The notes under the pieces: model-generated
What the model was told of the DNA's origin: nothing
The model's input: only the letters and a program-made list of their open reading frames with translations
The model's database searches: none
Made by a program: the position numbers and the translations under genes
Shown: in pieces, positions 24,727-34,075 of the stretch
Position numbering within the stretch: position 1 is the stretch's first letter
Layout: the number at the start of each line of letters is the position of its first letter
Assembly (NCBI RefSeq): GCF_036169555.1
Contig: NZ_CP108032.1
Coordinates: 5,518,001 to 5,582,000, forward strand
Length of the DNA stretch: 64,000 nt
Direction: 5' to 3'
Source: Streptomyces sp. NBC_00306
Lineage (GTDB): Bacteria > Actinomycetota > Actinomycetes > Streptomycetales > Streptomycetaceae

Positions 24727-25374
24727 ATGGCACGGCGATACGACTGCAACGACGCGACCGACCGCACGACCGGCCTGCGCGAGGCCGCGTCCGCCGTCCG
24801 CCGCGGTGAGCTCGTCGTGCTGCCCACCGACACCGTGTACGGGATCGGCGCCGACGCCTTCAGTTCCGAGGGCGTCGCGGACCTCCTGGCGGCGAAGGGG
24901 CGTGGCCGCAACATGCCCACCCCTGTCCTCATCGGGTCCCCGAACACCCTCCACGGCCTGGTCACCGACTTCTCCGAGCAGGCCTGGGAGCTCGTCGACG
25001 CTTTTTGGCCCGGAGCGCTCACCCTCGTCGCCAAGCACCAGCCGTCGCTCCAGTGGGACCTCGGGGACACCCGTGGCACCGTCGCGATCCGGATGCCGCT
25101 GCACCCCGTCGCGATCGAACTGCTCACCGAGACCGGCCCGATGGCCGTGTCGTCCGCCAACCTCACCGGTCACCCGGCGCCCGAGGACTGCGACGCGGCG
25201 CAGGACATGCTCGGCGACTCCGTCTCCGTCTACCTCGACGGCGGTCCGACGCCGGGCATCGTGCCGTCCTCGATCGTCGACGTCACGGGCAAGGTGCCGG
25301 TTCTGCTGCGGGCGGGGGCGCTCGACGCGGACGAGCTCCGCAAAGTCGTACCCGACCTCGAGGTGGCCAATTGA
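24727..25374 (+). CDS. L-threonylcarbamoyladenylate synthase (Sua5/TsaC/YwlC family)
   Basis: 215 aa. Makes threonylcarbamoyl-AMP from threonine, bicarbonate and ATP for t6A37 in ANN-decoding tRNAs. Motifs: VVLPTDTVYGIGADAF, KGRG-NMPTPVLIGS (a variant of KxR...P), FWPGALTLVAKHQ, TVAIRMPLHPVA, PMAVSSANLTGHP and PSSIVDVTG. Short TsaC form without the extra Sua5 C-terminal domain. GAGGAGG precedes the ATG. Its stop overlaps the TTG start of the phosphatase-like gene (TTGA). Confidence 0.95.
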   Translation: MARRYDCNDATDRTTGLREAASAVRRGELVVLPTDTVYGIGADAFSSEGVADLLAAKGRGRNMPTPVLIGSPNTLHGLVTDFSEQAWELVDAFWPGALTLVAKHQPSLQWDLGDTRGTVAIRMPLHPVAIELLTETGPMAVSSANLTGHPAPEDCDAAQDMLGDSVSVYLDGGPTPGIVPSSIVDVTGKVPVLLRAGALDADELRKVVPDLEVAN

Positions 25375-26018
25375 CCGCCCCTGAGGGGCGTGGCATAGGT
25401 GCGGCGACCGCTGTCGACACCTTCAGAATCCTCCACGTCAGCACCGGCAACGTGTGCCGCTCGCCGATCACCGAGCGGCTGACGCGGCATGCCCTCAGCG
25501 TGCGCCTCGGGGATCCGCTGACCCGCGGACTGATCGTGGAGAGCGCCGGCACCTGGGGCCACGAGGGCGCACCCATGGAGGCCAACGCCGAGGTGGTCCT
25601 CGCCGACTTCGGCGCGGACGCGACCGGGTTCGTGGGACGCGAACTGCTGGACGAGCACGTGATCCGTGCGGACCTGGTCCTCACGGCGACCCGGGACCAC
25701 CGGGCGCAGGTCATCTCGATGGGGCACTCGGCGGGCCTGCGGACGTTCACGCTGAAGGAGTTCACCCGGCTCGTACGGGCGATAGACCCGGCCACGCTGC
25801 CGGACACCCGGGACGAGGGCGTCGTCGAGCGGGCGAGGGCACTCGTCAGGGCCGCGGCGGCGCTGCGCGGCTGGCTGCTGGCGCCGAGCCCCGACGCTGA
25901 CGAGGTCTACGACCCCTACGGCGCACCCATCACGTTCTTCCGTTCGATCGGCGACGAGATCAACCAGGCCCTGGACCCTGTCGTCACCGCGCTGACGGGC
26001 ATTCCTGCCCGGCGCTGA
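25371..26018 (+). CDS. Low-molecular-weight phosphatase-like protein lacking catalytic Cys
   Basis: 215 aa from a TTG overlapping the upstream stop. The phosphate-loop region reads ILHVSTGNVCRSPITERL. In LMW tyrosine phosphatases the loop is C-x-x-G-N-x-C-R-S-P, and the first Cys is the nucleophile; here that position is Ser, while the second Cys, Arg and Ser-Pro remain. A general-acid Asp region is seen as DEVYDPYG near residue 180. It is longer than classic LMW-PTPs (about 150 aa). It is therefore probably a binding or regulatory pseudophosphatase, or an enzyme with another chemistry. It sits between the TsaC-type gene and a serine hydroxymethyltransferase gene, translationally coupled to the former. 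Confidence 0.88.
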   Translation: MTAPEGRGIGAATAVDTFRILHVSTGNVCRSPITERLTRHALSVRLGDPLTRGLIVESAGTWGHEGAPMEANAEVVLADFGADATGFVGRELLDEHVIRADLVLTATRDHRAQVISMGHSAGLRTFTLKEFTRLVRAIDPATLPDTRDEGVVERARALVRAAAALRGWLLAPSPDADEVYDPYGAPITFFRSIGDEINQALDPVVTALTGIPARR

Positions 26019-26122
26019 GGGCACCGACCGCCACCGGCCACCCGGACGGCGCGATCGCCGCGCATCGCGCGGCCCACCGGCCTACATTGGACTTCACGGC
26101 CAGCCCACGCCTGGAGCCACAG

Positions 26123-27394
26123 ATGCCGGTCACCGCAGCACCTGACACCGCCCGCATCAGCCATCACGGTGGGGACTTCGACGCCCTGCGCCGTCAGGAC
26201 CCCGAGATCGCCGAGGTGATCCTGGGGGAGGAGCAACGGCAGAGCGACAGCCTCCAGCTCATCGCGGCGGAGAACTTCACCTCGCCCGCCGTCCTCGCCG
26301 CTCTCGGCTCTCCGCTGGCCAACAAGTACGCCGAGGGCTATCCCGGCGCCCGTCACCACGGCGGCTGCGAACTCGTCGACACCGCCGAGCGGATCGCCGT
26401 CCAGCGCGCCACCGCCCTGTTCGGCGCGGAGCACGCCAATGTGCAGTCCCACTCCGGCTCCTCCGCGATCCTCGCGGCCTACGCCGCGCTGCTGCGTCCC
26501 GGCGACACCGTGCTCGCCATGGGACTGCCGTACGGCGGACACCTCACCCACGGCTCACCCGCGAACTTCTCGGGCCGCTGGTTCGACTTCGTCGGCTACG
26601 GCGTCGAGGCCGAGACCGGCGTCATCGACTACGACCAGGTGCGCTCCCTGGCCCGGCAGCACCGGCCCAAGGCAGTGGTCTGCGGCTCCATCTCCTATCC
26701 GCGTCACCCCGACTACGCGTTGTTCCGCGAGATCGCGGACGAGGTCGGCGCGTATCTGATCGCGGACGCCGCCCATCCGATGGGGCTGATCGCCGGTGGC
26801 GCGGCGCCCAATCCCGTCCCGTACGCCGATGTGGTGTGCGCCACCACGCACAAGGTGCTGCGCGGACCGCGCGGCGGCATGATCCTGTGCGGTTCGGAGC
26901 TCGCGGAGCGCATCGACCGGGCGGTGTTCCCCTTCACCCAGGGCGGCGCGCAGATGCACACGATCGCGGCCAAAGCGGTGGCCTTCGGGGAGGCGGCGAC
27001 GCCGGCGTTCACGACCTACGCCCATCGGGTCGTCGCGAACGCGCGCGTACTGGCCGAGGAGCTCGCGGACGAGGGCTTCGCGGTCCTCACCGGCGGCACC
27101 GACACCCATCTGATCAGCGCGGACCCCGCGCCCCTGGGGGTGGACGGCCGGATCGCGCGCGGTCGTCTGGCCGCCGCCGGACTGGTCCTCGACACCTGTG
27201 CGCTGCCGTACGGGGACGGTCGCGGCATCCGGCTCGGGACCGCGGCCGTCACCACCCAGGGCATGGGCGAGACCGAGATGAGCCGGATCGCGTCGTTGTT
27301 CACCGCGGCGATTCGTGAAGAGGGCGAGGAGGCGAGGAAGATCCGTACGGACGTGCGTGAGATGGCCGGTAGATTTCCGCCCTACCAGAGGTAG
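26123..27394 (+). CDS. glyA: Serine hydroxymethyltransferase
   Basis: 423 aa. PLP enzyme exchanging serine and glycine with tetrahydrofolate. Seen: LQLIAAENFTSPAVL, GCELVDTAERIAVQRA, HSGSSAILAAYAALL, DAAHPMGLIAGG, and the PLP-lysine in ATTHKVLRGPRGG (about 245). Some positions depart from the housekeeping form: usual QANxAVY is SSAILAAY, and KYAEGYPG-RHHGG lacks one usual tyrosine. Streptomyces often carry two SHMT genes, and this may be the second. The ATG at 26123 is preferred to one at 26087, giving MPVTAAPD. 105 bases separate it from the phosphatase-like gene. Confidence 0.93.
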   Translation: MPVTAAPDTARISHHGGDFDALRRQDPEIAEVILGEEQRQSDSLQLIAAENFTSPAVLAALGSPLANKYAEGYPGARHHGGCELVDTAERIAVQRATALFGAEHANVQSHSGSSAILAAYAALLRPGDTVLAMGLPYGGHLTHGSPANFSGRWFDFVGYGVEAETGVIDYDQVRSLARQHRPKAVVCGSISYPRHPDYALFREIADEVGAYLIADAAHPMGLIAGGAAPNPVPYADVVCATTHKVLRGPRGGMILCGSELAERIDRAVFPFTQGGAQMHTIAAKAVAFGEAATPAFTTYAHRVVANARVLAEELADEGFAVLTGGTDTHLISADPAPLGVDGRIARGRLAAAGLVLDTCALPYGDGRGIRLGTAAVTTQGMGETEMSRIASLFTAAIREEGEEARKIRTDVREMAGRFPPYQR

Positions 27395-27500
27395 CCGGAA
27401 GCATCTGCAACCATCTCCGGCGCCTGTATGTCCTCAACCATGGGGCGACCAGAGCTAGGGTGTGGGGCTGAGATGGCCAGCGATTCCTGTGGGGCAGCCC

Positions 27501-28865
27501 GTGCGTGATTACCTGCTGACGCTCTGTGTCACGGCTGCGGTGACCTATCTGCTGACCGGTCCGGTGCGGAAGTTCGCCATCGCGACCGGCGCGATGCCGG
27601 AGATCCGTGCCCGCGACGTACACCGAGAGCCGACGCCGAGACTCGGCGGCATCGCCATGTTCTTCGGCCTGTGCGCCGGTCTGCTGGTCGCCGACCATCT
27701 GCAGAACCTGAACAGCGTCTTCGAGCTGTCCAACGAACCGCGTGCGCTGCTCTCCGGAGCCGCCCTGATCTGGATCATCGGCGTCCTGGACGACAAGTTC
27801 GAGATCGACGCCCTGATCAAGCTCGGCGGACAGATGATCGCCGCGGGTGTGATGGTGATGCAGGGTCTGACGATCCTGTGGATCCCCGTGCCCGGTGTGG
27901 GAACGGTCTCGCTGACCTCCTGGCAGGGCACCCTGCTGACCGTGGCGCTCGTCGTCATCACGATCAACGCCGTGAACTTCGTCGACGGCCTGGACGGACT
28001 GGCCGCCGGCATGGTGTGCATCGCCGCCGCGGCCTTCTTCCTCTACGCCTATCGCATCTGGTTCAGCTACGGGATCGAGGCGGCGGCCCCCGCCAGCCTG
28101 TTCACCGCCATCCTGATGGGCATGTGCCTCGGCTTCCTGCCGCACAACATGCACCCGGCGCGTATCTTCATGGGCGACTCGGGATCGATGCTGATCGGTC
28201 TGGTGCTGGCGGCGGCCGCGATCTCGGTGACCGGCCAGGTGGACCCCGACGCTCTCAAGATCTTCGAGGGCAGCACCCGTGAGGCCACGCACGCGGCACT
28301 GCCGGTCTTCATCCCGCTGCTGCTGCCGCTGACGATCATCGCGATCCCGGTCGCGGACCTGGTGCTGGCGATCGTCCGACGCACCTGGAACGGCCAGTCG
28401 CCGTTCGCCGCGGACCGCGGGCATCTCCACCACCGGCTGCTGGAGATCGGGCACTCGCACAGCCGCGCGGTCCTGATCATGTACTTCTGGTCGGCGCTGA
28501 TCGCGTTCGGCGTGGTCGCGTACTCCGTGCACTCGGCGTCCATGTGGATCGTGATGCTCGTCGTCGCGCTGAGCGCCGTCGGCCTGGTGCTTCTGCTGCT
28601 GCCGCGCTTCACCCCGCGGGCACCGCGCTGGGCCGAGGCGTTCGTCCCGCCCCGCTACCGCCGCCGTGCGGTGCGGCCGGCCCTCGCCCCGGCCTCGTCG
28701 GCGCACGATGCGCAGGGCGAGCCGGCCGCGTCCGGTACCGCGGTGTCCGAGGCGGCCGCGGAGCCCCAGGAGCGGACGCCGATTCCGGCGGGCGTCAACG
28801 GAGCGACAGCGATCGGCGCTCGTTCGCGCCTCCCTGACCGGCGGAAGGCCGGCACGCGCGGCTGA
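27501..28865 (+). CDS. Undecaprenyl-phosphate glycosyl-1-phosphate transferase (TagO/WecA/MraY family)
   Basis: 454 aa with about ten membrane segments. Transfers a sugar-1-phosphate (in relatives GlcNAc-1-P) to undecaprenyl phosphate to start wall glycopolymer synthesis. Conserved cytoplasmic loops: DVHREPTPRLGG, WIIGVLDDKFE, NAVNFVDGLDGLAAG (about 158), HPARIFMGDSGSMLIG, and the histidine loop DRGHLHHRLLEIGHS. The last 80 residues are a disordered A/P/E-rich tail, longer than in E. coli WecA. GTG start; GGGGCAG lies close before it. The LCP ligase gene at 21086 could act on the same polymer. Confidence 0.93.
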   Translation: MRDYLLTLCVTAAVTYLLTGPVRKFAIATGAMPEIRARDVHREPTPRLGGIAMFFGLCAGLLVADHLQNLNSVFELSNEPRALLSGAALIWIIGVLDDKFEIDALIKLGGQMIAAGVMVMQGLTILWIPVPGVGTVSLTSWQGTLLTVALVVITINAVNFVDGLDGLAAGMVCIAAAAFFLYAYRIWFSYGIEAAAPASLFTAILMGMCLGFLPHNMHPARIFMGDSGSMLIGLVLAAAAISVTGQVDPDALKIFEGSTREATHAALPVFIPLLLPLTIIAIPVADLVLAIVRRTWNGQSPFAADRGHLHHRLLEIGHSHSRAVLIMYFWSALIAFGVVAYSVHSASMWIVMLVVALSAVGLVLLLLPRFTPRAPRWAEAFVPPRYRRRAVRPALAPASSAHDAQGEPAASGTAVSEAAAEPQERTPIPAGVNGATAIGARSRLPDRRKAGTRG

Positions 28866-29084
28866 CGGTTTCCGGTATGTCGCCTATTACCAGACATAGC
28901 GACGGCTTGTCGTGCACACACGGGCGCGTTCACTCTCATGTGTGAGAGTTGGCACACCTTCGGGTAAAGACCTCATCAAATAGTTTGTGATACCGTTCAC
29001 GAGACCCGGAGACAGCGCCGAAGGACCGTAGTGCGACGGTTGGTTGGCCCCGAGACCCATCTCGGACCGGGACTACGCTCGTCC
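28866..29084 (+). promoter_or_regulatory. Upstream region of the atp operon
   Basis: About 220 bases, locally AT-rich (28970-29000). It holds a perfect inverted repeat ACTCTCA-TGTG-TGAGAGT at 28932-28949, followed by TTGGCA and, further on, TAGTTT and GATACC, any of which could belong to the atp promoter. No pair has ideal -35/-10 spacing. Confidence 0.45.
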
Positions 29085-29564
29085 ATGACGACACCACTGC
29101 CCCCACCAGCAAGCGGAGCTGCCGCCATGCCGTCCAACGACGCACGCTCACTCCTTCACACCGCCGTCCCCACCGCCGCGGCCGGCGCCATCGCCGCTGC
29201 GATCAGTGGAGTGGTCGCCGGTGGAAAAGGGGCGCTCGGCGCGGCGGTCGGCGCACTGGTGGTCATCGTCTTCATGGGGATCGGCATCGTGGTCCTCCAG
29301 CGGACCGCCAAGCAGTTCCCGCAGCTCTTCCAGGCCATGGGCCTGATGCTGTACACGACGCAGCTGCTGGTGCTCTTCATCTTCGTCGCGGCGTTCAAGG
29401 ACACGACGCTGTTCAACCCCAAGGCGTTCGCCGCGACATTGGTCGCCGCCACGCTCGTCTGGGTGTCTGCGCAGGCCCGTGCCCACATGAAGGCGAAGAT
29501 GCTCTACGTCGAACCCGAACCGTCTGCTCCCCGTCAGGGCGAAACGACGGGGTCCACGACGTGA
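29085..29564 (+). CDS. atpI: ATP synthase protein I
   Basis: 159 aa from ATG 29085; an ATG at 29127 (MPSNDARSLL, GGAG upstream) is an equally good start. Four membrane segments (LLHTAVPTAAAGAIAAAISG, ALGAAVGALVVIVFMGIGIV, FQAMGLMLYTTQLLVLFIFV, AFAATLVAATLVWVSAQ) match the AtpI accessory protein that helps assemble the c-ring. Its place as the first gene of the atp operon supports this. The C-tail is short and polar. Confidence 0.88.
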   Translation: MTTPLPPPASGAAAMPSNDARSLLHTAVPTAAAGAIAAAISGVVAGGKGALGAAVGALVVIVFMGIGIVVLQRTAKQFPQLFQAMGLMLYTTQLLVLFIFVAAFKDTTLFNPKAFAATLVAATLVWVSAQARAHMKAKMLYVEPEPSAPRQGETTGSTT

Positions 29565-29789
29565 CAGGTAGGGCCGGTATAAATGCCCGTTCGAGACCCT
29601 GCTATCGTCCGGTGCCAACTGCGGCACTGCGGGCGCGGGCATCCGAGCTGACGCCTGCTCGACGCGAGGCTTCGATGCCTGACCGCCGCCCCCACATCCG
29701 AAACACCACTCCGGTGCCGACTCGCGGCTGCGCGCCGCTCCGACACAACGAGGTTGCCGAACCCATGCGTCACGCCGAAGGAGCCCGCG

Positions 29790-30608
29790 GTGAGTGCTGA
29801 ACAGACCACGCTCGCCTTTGACTGGAGCTGCCGCATCATGGCCGACAACGGCTGTGGCTTTCCGGCACCGGGCCTGCACTCCTTCCTTTTCCAGCCGATC
29901 TTCACCGTCGGAGGCTTCGAGTTCAACAAGGTGATGCTGCTCGCGCTGCTCACCACGTTGGTCGTCGTCACCTTCTTCACGCTGGCTTTCGGGAAGGCAA
30001 AGGTCGTCCCCGGCAAGCTCCAGATGATCGGTGAAGCCGGCTACGACTTCGTACGCCGCGGCATCGTCTACGAGACCCTCGGCAAGCGGGAGGGCGAGAA
30101 GTACGTCCCGCTGATGGTCTCCATCTTCTTCTTCGTCTGGATCATGAACATCTGGTCCGTGATCCCGCTGGCACAGTTCCCCGTGTCATCGATCATCGCG
30201 TACCCGATCGTGCTGGCACTGATCGTCTACGTGATCTGGGTGACCCTGACGTTCAAGAAGCACGGATTCGTCGGCGGCTGGAAGAACATCACCGGCTACG
30301 ACAACTCGCTCGGCCCGATCAAGTGGCTGGTCTCGTTCATCGAGTTCTTCTCGAACCTGCTGGTCCGGCCGTTCACGCACGCCGTGCGACTCTTCGCCAA
30401 CATGTTCGCCGGTCACCTGATGCTGGTGATGTTCACCGTCGCCTCCTGGTACCTGCTGAACAGCTGGCTGATCCCGGCCGCCGGTGTCTCGTTCGTGATG
30501 ACGATCGCCATGATCGGCTTCGAGCTCTTCGTGCAGGCCGTCCAGGCGTACGTCTTCGTCCTCCTGGCCTGCACCTACATTCAGGGCGCTCTCGCCGAGC
30601 ACCACTGA
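29790..30608 (+). CDS. atpB: F0F1 ATP synthase subunit a
   Basis: 272 aa, GTG start after AAGGAG; ATG at 29838 is the alternative. The membrane stator channel protein for protons. The essential arginine lies in HAVRLFANMFAGH (about residue 200), and the last helix has the usual GFELFVQAVQAYVFVLLACTY motif. A 225-base spacer after atpI contains GGTATAAATG and CTATCG, possibly an internal promoter. Confidence 0.97.
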   Translation: MSAEQTTLAFDWSCRIMADNGCGFPAPGLHSFLFQPIFTVGGFEFNKVMLLALLTTLVVVTFFTLAFGKAKVVPGKLQMIGEAGYDFVRRGIVYETLGKREGEKYVPLMVSIFFFVWIMNIWSVIPLAQFPVSSIIAYPIVLALIVYVIWVTLTFKKHGFVGGWKNITGYDNSLGPIKWLVSFIEFFSNLLVRPFTHAVRLFANMFAGHLMLVMFTVASWYLLNSWLIPAAGVSFVMTIAMIGFELFVQAVQAYVFVLLACTYIQGALAEHH

Positions 30609-30682
30609 GCCCTCGCCCGCACCACCAAGAAGCGTCCGGTGGCCAACCCCCACCGGTCCGTTAATGAAAAGGAAGAATCAGC

Positions 30683-30919
30683 ATGGCTGCCACTGAGACC
30701 CTCGCCGCCGTCACCGGTTCGCTCGGCTCCATCGGCTACGGCCTCGCCGCGATCGGCCCCGGCATCGGCGTCGGCATTGTCTTCGGTAACGGCACCCAGG
30801 CTCTTGCCCGTCAGCCCGAGGCTGCCGGCCTGATCCGTGCCAACCAGATCCTTGGTTTCGCCTTCTGTGAGGCGCTCGCCCTCATCGGCATCGTTCTGCC
30901 GTTCGTTTACGGTCAGTGA
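30683..30919 (+). CDS. atpE: F0F1 ATP synthase subunit c
   Basis: 78 aa, two helices joined by the polar loop ARQPEAAG. The proton-carrying glutamate is in the second helix (GFAFCEALALIG). GIGPGIGVGIVFGNG is the glycine-rich first helix that packs the ring. AAAAGGAAG precedes the ATG, a strong site as expected for the most abundant subunit. Confidence 0.97.
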   Translation: MAATETLAAVTGSLGSIGYGLAAIGPGIGVGIVFGNGTQALARQPEAAGLIRANQILGFAFCEALALIGIVLPFVYGQ

Positions 30920-30958
30920 TCCTCGTTTCGCTGACCACTTTCGACGAAAGGCATTGAT

Positions 30959-31507
30959 GTGATCGCCAACATCGTTCAGCTGGCGGCCGGGGAAGAGCAG
31001 AACCCGCTCATTCCTCCGGGCCCCGAGCTGCTTGTCGGCCTGATCGCCTTCGCCATCGTCTTCTTCTTCTTCGCGAAGAAGCTCCTCCCGAACATCAACA
31101 AGGTTCTGGAAGAGCGTCGCGAGGCCATCGAAGGCGGCATGGAGAAGGCCGATGCGGCCAAGATCGAGGCCGAGAGCGTCCTTGAGCAGTACAAGGCTCA
31201 GCTTGCCGAGGCCCGTCATGAAGCCGCTCGTATGCGCCAGGAGGCGAACGAGCAGGGCACCGCGATCATCCAGGAGATGAAGGCGGAAGGCCAGCGGCAG
31301 CGTGAGGAGATCATCGCGGCCGGCCACGCCCAGATCGAGGCCGACCGCAAGGCTGCGGCTGCCGCGCTGCGTCAGGACGTGGGCACGCTCGCGACCGAGC
31401 TGGCGGGCAAGCTCGTGGGTGAGTCCCTCGAGGACGTCGCCCGGCAGAGCCGGACCATCGACCGCTTCCTCGACGACCTCGAGGAGAAGGCCGAGGCCGC
31501 GCGATGA
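30959..31507 (+). CDS. atpF: F0F1 ATP synthase subunit b
   Basis: 182 aa. One N-terminal membrane helix (LLVGLIAFAIVFFFFAKKLL) and a long charged helix that dimerises as the stator stalk. GTG start after GAAAGG; an overlapping out-of-frame ATG is ignored. Its TGA overlaps the ATG of atpH (ATGA). Confidence 0.96.
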   Translation: MIANIVQLAAGEEQNPLIPPGPELLVGLIAFAIVFFFFAKKLLPNINKVLEERREAIEGGMEKADAAKIEAESVLEQYKAQLAEARHEAARMRQEANEQGTAIIQEMKAEGQRQREEIIAAGHAQIEADRKAAAAALRQDVGTLATELAGKLVGESLEDVARQSRTIDRFLDDLEEKAEAAR

Positions 31508-32319
31508 ACGGAGCGAGCCGCGAGGCACTGGCTGCCGCACGCGAGTCCCTCGACGCGCTGACGGACAACACGTCCGTCGACGCGGCGAAGCTCGCCGAGG
31601 AGCTGGCCGCCGTCACCGCGCTGCTCGACCGCGAGGTGTCGCTGCGTCGGGTCCTGACCGACCCGGCGCAGGCCGGCGAGGCGAAGGCCGAGCTGGCGGC
31701 GCGCCTGCTGAGCGGTCAGGTCGGTGGCGAGACCGCTGATCTGGTCTCCGGCATGGTCCGCTCCCGCTGGTCGAGGTCGCGCGACCTGGTCGACGCGATC
31801 GAGGAGCTGGCGGCCACCGCCGAGCTCATCGCCGCGCAGCGCAGGGGCGTGCTCGACAACGTCGAGGACGAGCTGTTCCGGTTCAGCCGGATCGTCGCGT
31901 CCAACACCGAGCTCCGGGCCGCGCTGACCGACAAGTCGGTGTCGCCGTCCCGCAAGGCGGAGCTGCTGCGCAGCCTGCTGGGCGGCAAGGCGGATCCGGC
32001 CACCGAGCGACTGGTCGTGAGTCTTGTGACCGCGCCCCGGGGACGTAGCCTGGAGCAGGGACTCGACTCCCTGTCCAAGCTCGCTGCCGGGCGCAGGGAG
32101 CGGACGGTCGCGGTCGTCACCTCGGCTGTCCCGCTCACCGACCGGCAGAAGCAGCGCCTCGGTGCCGCTCTGGCGAAGCTGTACGGCCGCGACATGCACC
32201 TGAACCTGGACGTGGACCCCGAGGTCCTCGGCGGGATCTCGGTGCGGGTCGGCGACGAGGTCATCAACGGCACCATCGCGGACCGCCTCGACGAGGTGGC
32301 CCGTCGCATGGCCGGCTGA
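31504..32319 (+). CDS. atpH: F0F1 ATP synthase subunit delta
   Basis: 271 aa, about 90 longer than the E. coli subunit (177). The family core is in the C-terminal half (from LFRFSRIVASNTELRAALTD to VLGGISVRVGDEVINGTIADRL). The extra N-terminal part (REALAAARESLDALT...) is typical of the long actinobacterial delta. It connects the stalk to the top of F1. Translationally coupled to atpF. Confidence 0.95.
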   Translation: MNGASREALAAARESLDALTDNTSVDAAKLAEELAAVTALLDREVSLRRVLTDPAQAGEAKAELAARLLSGQVGGETADLVSGMVRSRWSRSRDLVDAIEELAATAELIAAQRRGVLDNVEDELFRFSRIVASNTELRAALTDKSVSPSRKAELLRSLLGGKADPATERLVVSLVTAPRGRSLEQGLDSLSKLAAGRRERTVAVVTSAVPLTDRQKQRLGAALAKLYGRDMHLNLDVDPEVLGGISVRVGDEVINGTIADRLDEVARRMAG

Positions 32320-32398
32320 CCCGGCCGCCACTAACTGAACACGACAGACGAGCAGTACCAGCGGCCCGGTTGGGCCGTGCAGAAATTGCAGAAGATTC

Positions 32399-32416
32399 CT
32401 GGGGGTCGGCCCCCAG
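32399..32416 (+). promoter_or_regulatory. Hairpin between atpH and atpA
   Basis: CTGGGGG-TCGG-CCCCCAG, perfect 7-base arms with a stable UCGG-type tetraloop, 80 bases past atpH and 47 before atpA. No T-run follows. Possible mRNA processing or stability element that sets subunit ratios. Confidence 0.55.
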
Positions 32417-32462
32417 ACCCCCTAAGAAACTTCGGGCCCAACAAGGAGAGCAGGGAACCCAG

Positions 32463-34055
32463 ATGGCGGAGCTCACGATCCGGCCGGAGGAGATCCGGGA
32501 CGCGCTGGAGAACTTTGTCCAGTCGTACAAGCCGGACGCGGCCTCGCGCGAGGAGGTCGGGACGGTCAGCGTTGCCGGCGACGGCATCGCGAAGGTCGAG
32601 GGTCTGCCCTCGGCCATGGCGAACGAGCTGCTGAAGTTCGAGGACGGAACCCTCGGTCTCGCCCTCAACCTCGAGGAGCGCGAGATCGGTGCAGTCGTCC
32701 TCGGCGAGTTCAGCGGTATCGAGGAGGGACAGCCGGTGCGCCGCACCGGAGAGGTCCTCTCCGTCGGCGTCGGCGAGGGCTACCTCGGCCGTGTCGTCGA
32801 CCCGCTCGGCAACCCGATCGACGGCCTCGGCGAGATCGAGACCGACGGACGCCGCGCCCTGGAGCTGCAGGCCCCTGGCGTCATGATCCGTAAGTCGGTG
32901 CACGAGCCGATGCAGACCGGCTACAAGGCCGTCGACGCCATGGTGCCGATCGGCCGCGGTCAGCGTCAGCTGATCATTGGTGACCGTCAGACCGGCAAGA
33001 CCGCTCTGGCCGTCGACACGATCATCAACCAGCGCGACAACTGGCGCTCGGGCGACGTGAACAAGCAGGTGCGCTGCATCTACGTCGCCATCGGCCAGAA
33101 GGGCTCCACCATCGCGTCCGTGCGCGGTGCCCTGGAGGAGGCCGGCGCCCTGGAGTACACGACCATCGTCGCCGCCCCGGCGTCCGACCCGGCCGGCTTC
33201 AAGTACCTGGCGCCGTACACGGGCTCGGCCATCGGCCAGCACTGGATGTACGCCGGCAAGCACGTCCTGATCATCTTCGACGACCTGTCGAAGCAGGCCG
33301 ACGCCTACCGCGCCGTGTCGCTGCTGCTGCGCCGTCCGCCGGGCCGTGAGGCGTACCCCGGTGACGTCTTCTACCTGCACTCGCGTCTGCTGGAGCGCTG
33401 CGCCAAGCTCTCCGACGACATGGGCGCCGGTTCGATGACCGGTCTGCCGATCGTCGAGACCAAGGCGAACGACGTGTCGGCGTTCATCCCGACCAACGTC
33501 ATCTCCATCACCGACGGCCAGTGCTTCCTGGAGTCCGACCTGTTCAACGCGGGCCAGCGCCCGGCGCTGAACGTCGGTATCTCGGTCTCCCGTGTCGGTG
33601 GCTCCGCCCAGCACAAGGCCATGAAGCAGGTCTCCGGCCGTCTTCGCGTGGACCTCGCCCAGTACCGCGAGCTGGAGGCGTTCGCCGCCTTCGGTTCCGA
33701 CCTGGACGCGGCCTCCAAGGCGCAGATGGAGCGCGGCAAGCGCATGGTCGAGCTGCTGAAGCAGGGCCAGTACCAGCCGATGCCCGTCGAGGAGCAGGTC
33801 GTCTCCGTCTGGGCCGGTACCACCGGCAAGATGGACGACGTTCCGGTCCAGGACATCCGGCGCTTCGAGGCCGAGCTGCTCGAGTACCTGCGCCGCGAGC
33901 GCAAGGAGCTGCTGACCAGCATCGCCGAGGGCGGCAAGATGTCGGACGACACCCTGCAGTCCATCGCCGACGCGATCACCGCCTTCAAGCGGCAGTTCGA
34001 GACCGCGGACGGCCAGCTTCTGGGCGACGACGCTCCGGTCAGCACGAGCAAGTGA
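32463..34055 (+). CDS. atpA: F0F1 ATP synthase subunit alpha
   Basis: 530 aa. Walker A GDRQTGKTALAVD (about 175), LLRRPPGREAYPGDVFYLHSR and the alpha-subunit FNAGQRPALNVGISVSRVGG region are present. Nucleotide-binding non-catalytic subunit of F1. The start is fixed by AAGGAGAGCAGGGAA before the ATG. Normal length plus a short actinobacterial C-tail. Confidence 0.98.
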   Translation: MAELTIRPEEIRDALENFVQSYKPDAASREEVGTVSVAGDGIAKVEGLPSAMANELLKFEDGTLGLALNLEEREIGAVVLGEFSGIEEGQPVRRTGEVLSVGVGEGYLGRVVDPLGNPIDGLGEIETDGRRALELQAPGVMIRKSVHEPMQTGYKAVDAMVPIGRGQRQLIIGDRQTGKTALAVDTIINQRDNWRSGDVNKQVRCIYVAIGQKGSTIASVRGALEEAGALEYTTIVAAPASDPAGFKYLAPYTGSAIGQHWMYAGKHVLIIFDDLSKQADAYRAVSLLLRRPPGREAYPGDVFYLHSRLLERCAKLSDDMGAGSMTGLPIVETKANDVSAFIPTNVISITDGQCFLESDLFNAGQRPALNVGISVSRVGGSAQHKAMKQVSGRLRVDLAQYRELEAFAAFGSDLDAASKAQMERGKRMVELLKQGQYQPMPVEEQVVSVWAGTTGKMDDVPVQDIRRFEAELLEYLRRERKELLTSIAEGGKMSDDTLQSIADAITAFKRQFETADGQLLGDDAPVSTSK

Positions 34056-34075
34056 CGACGGAAGGGACCTGACTC

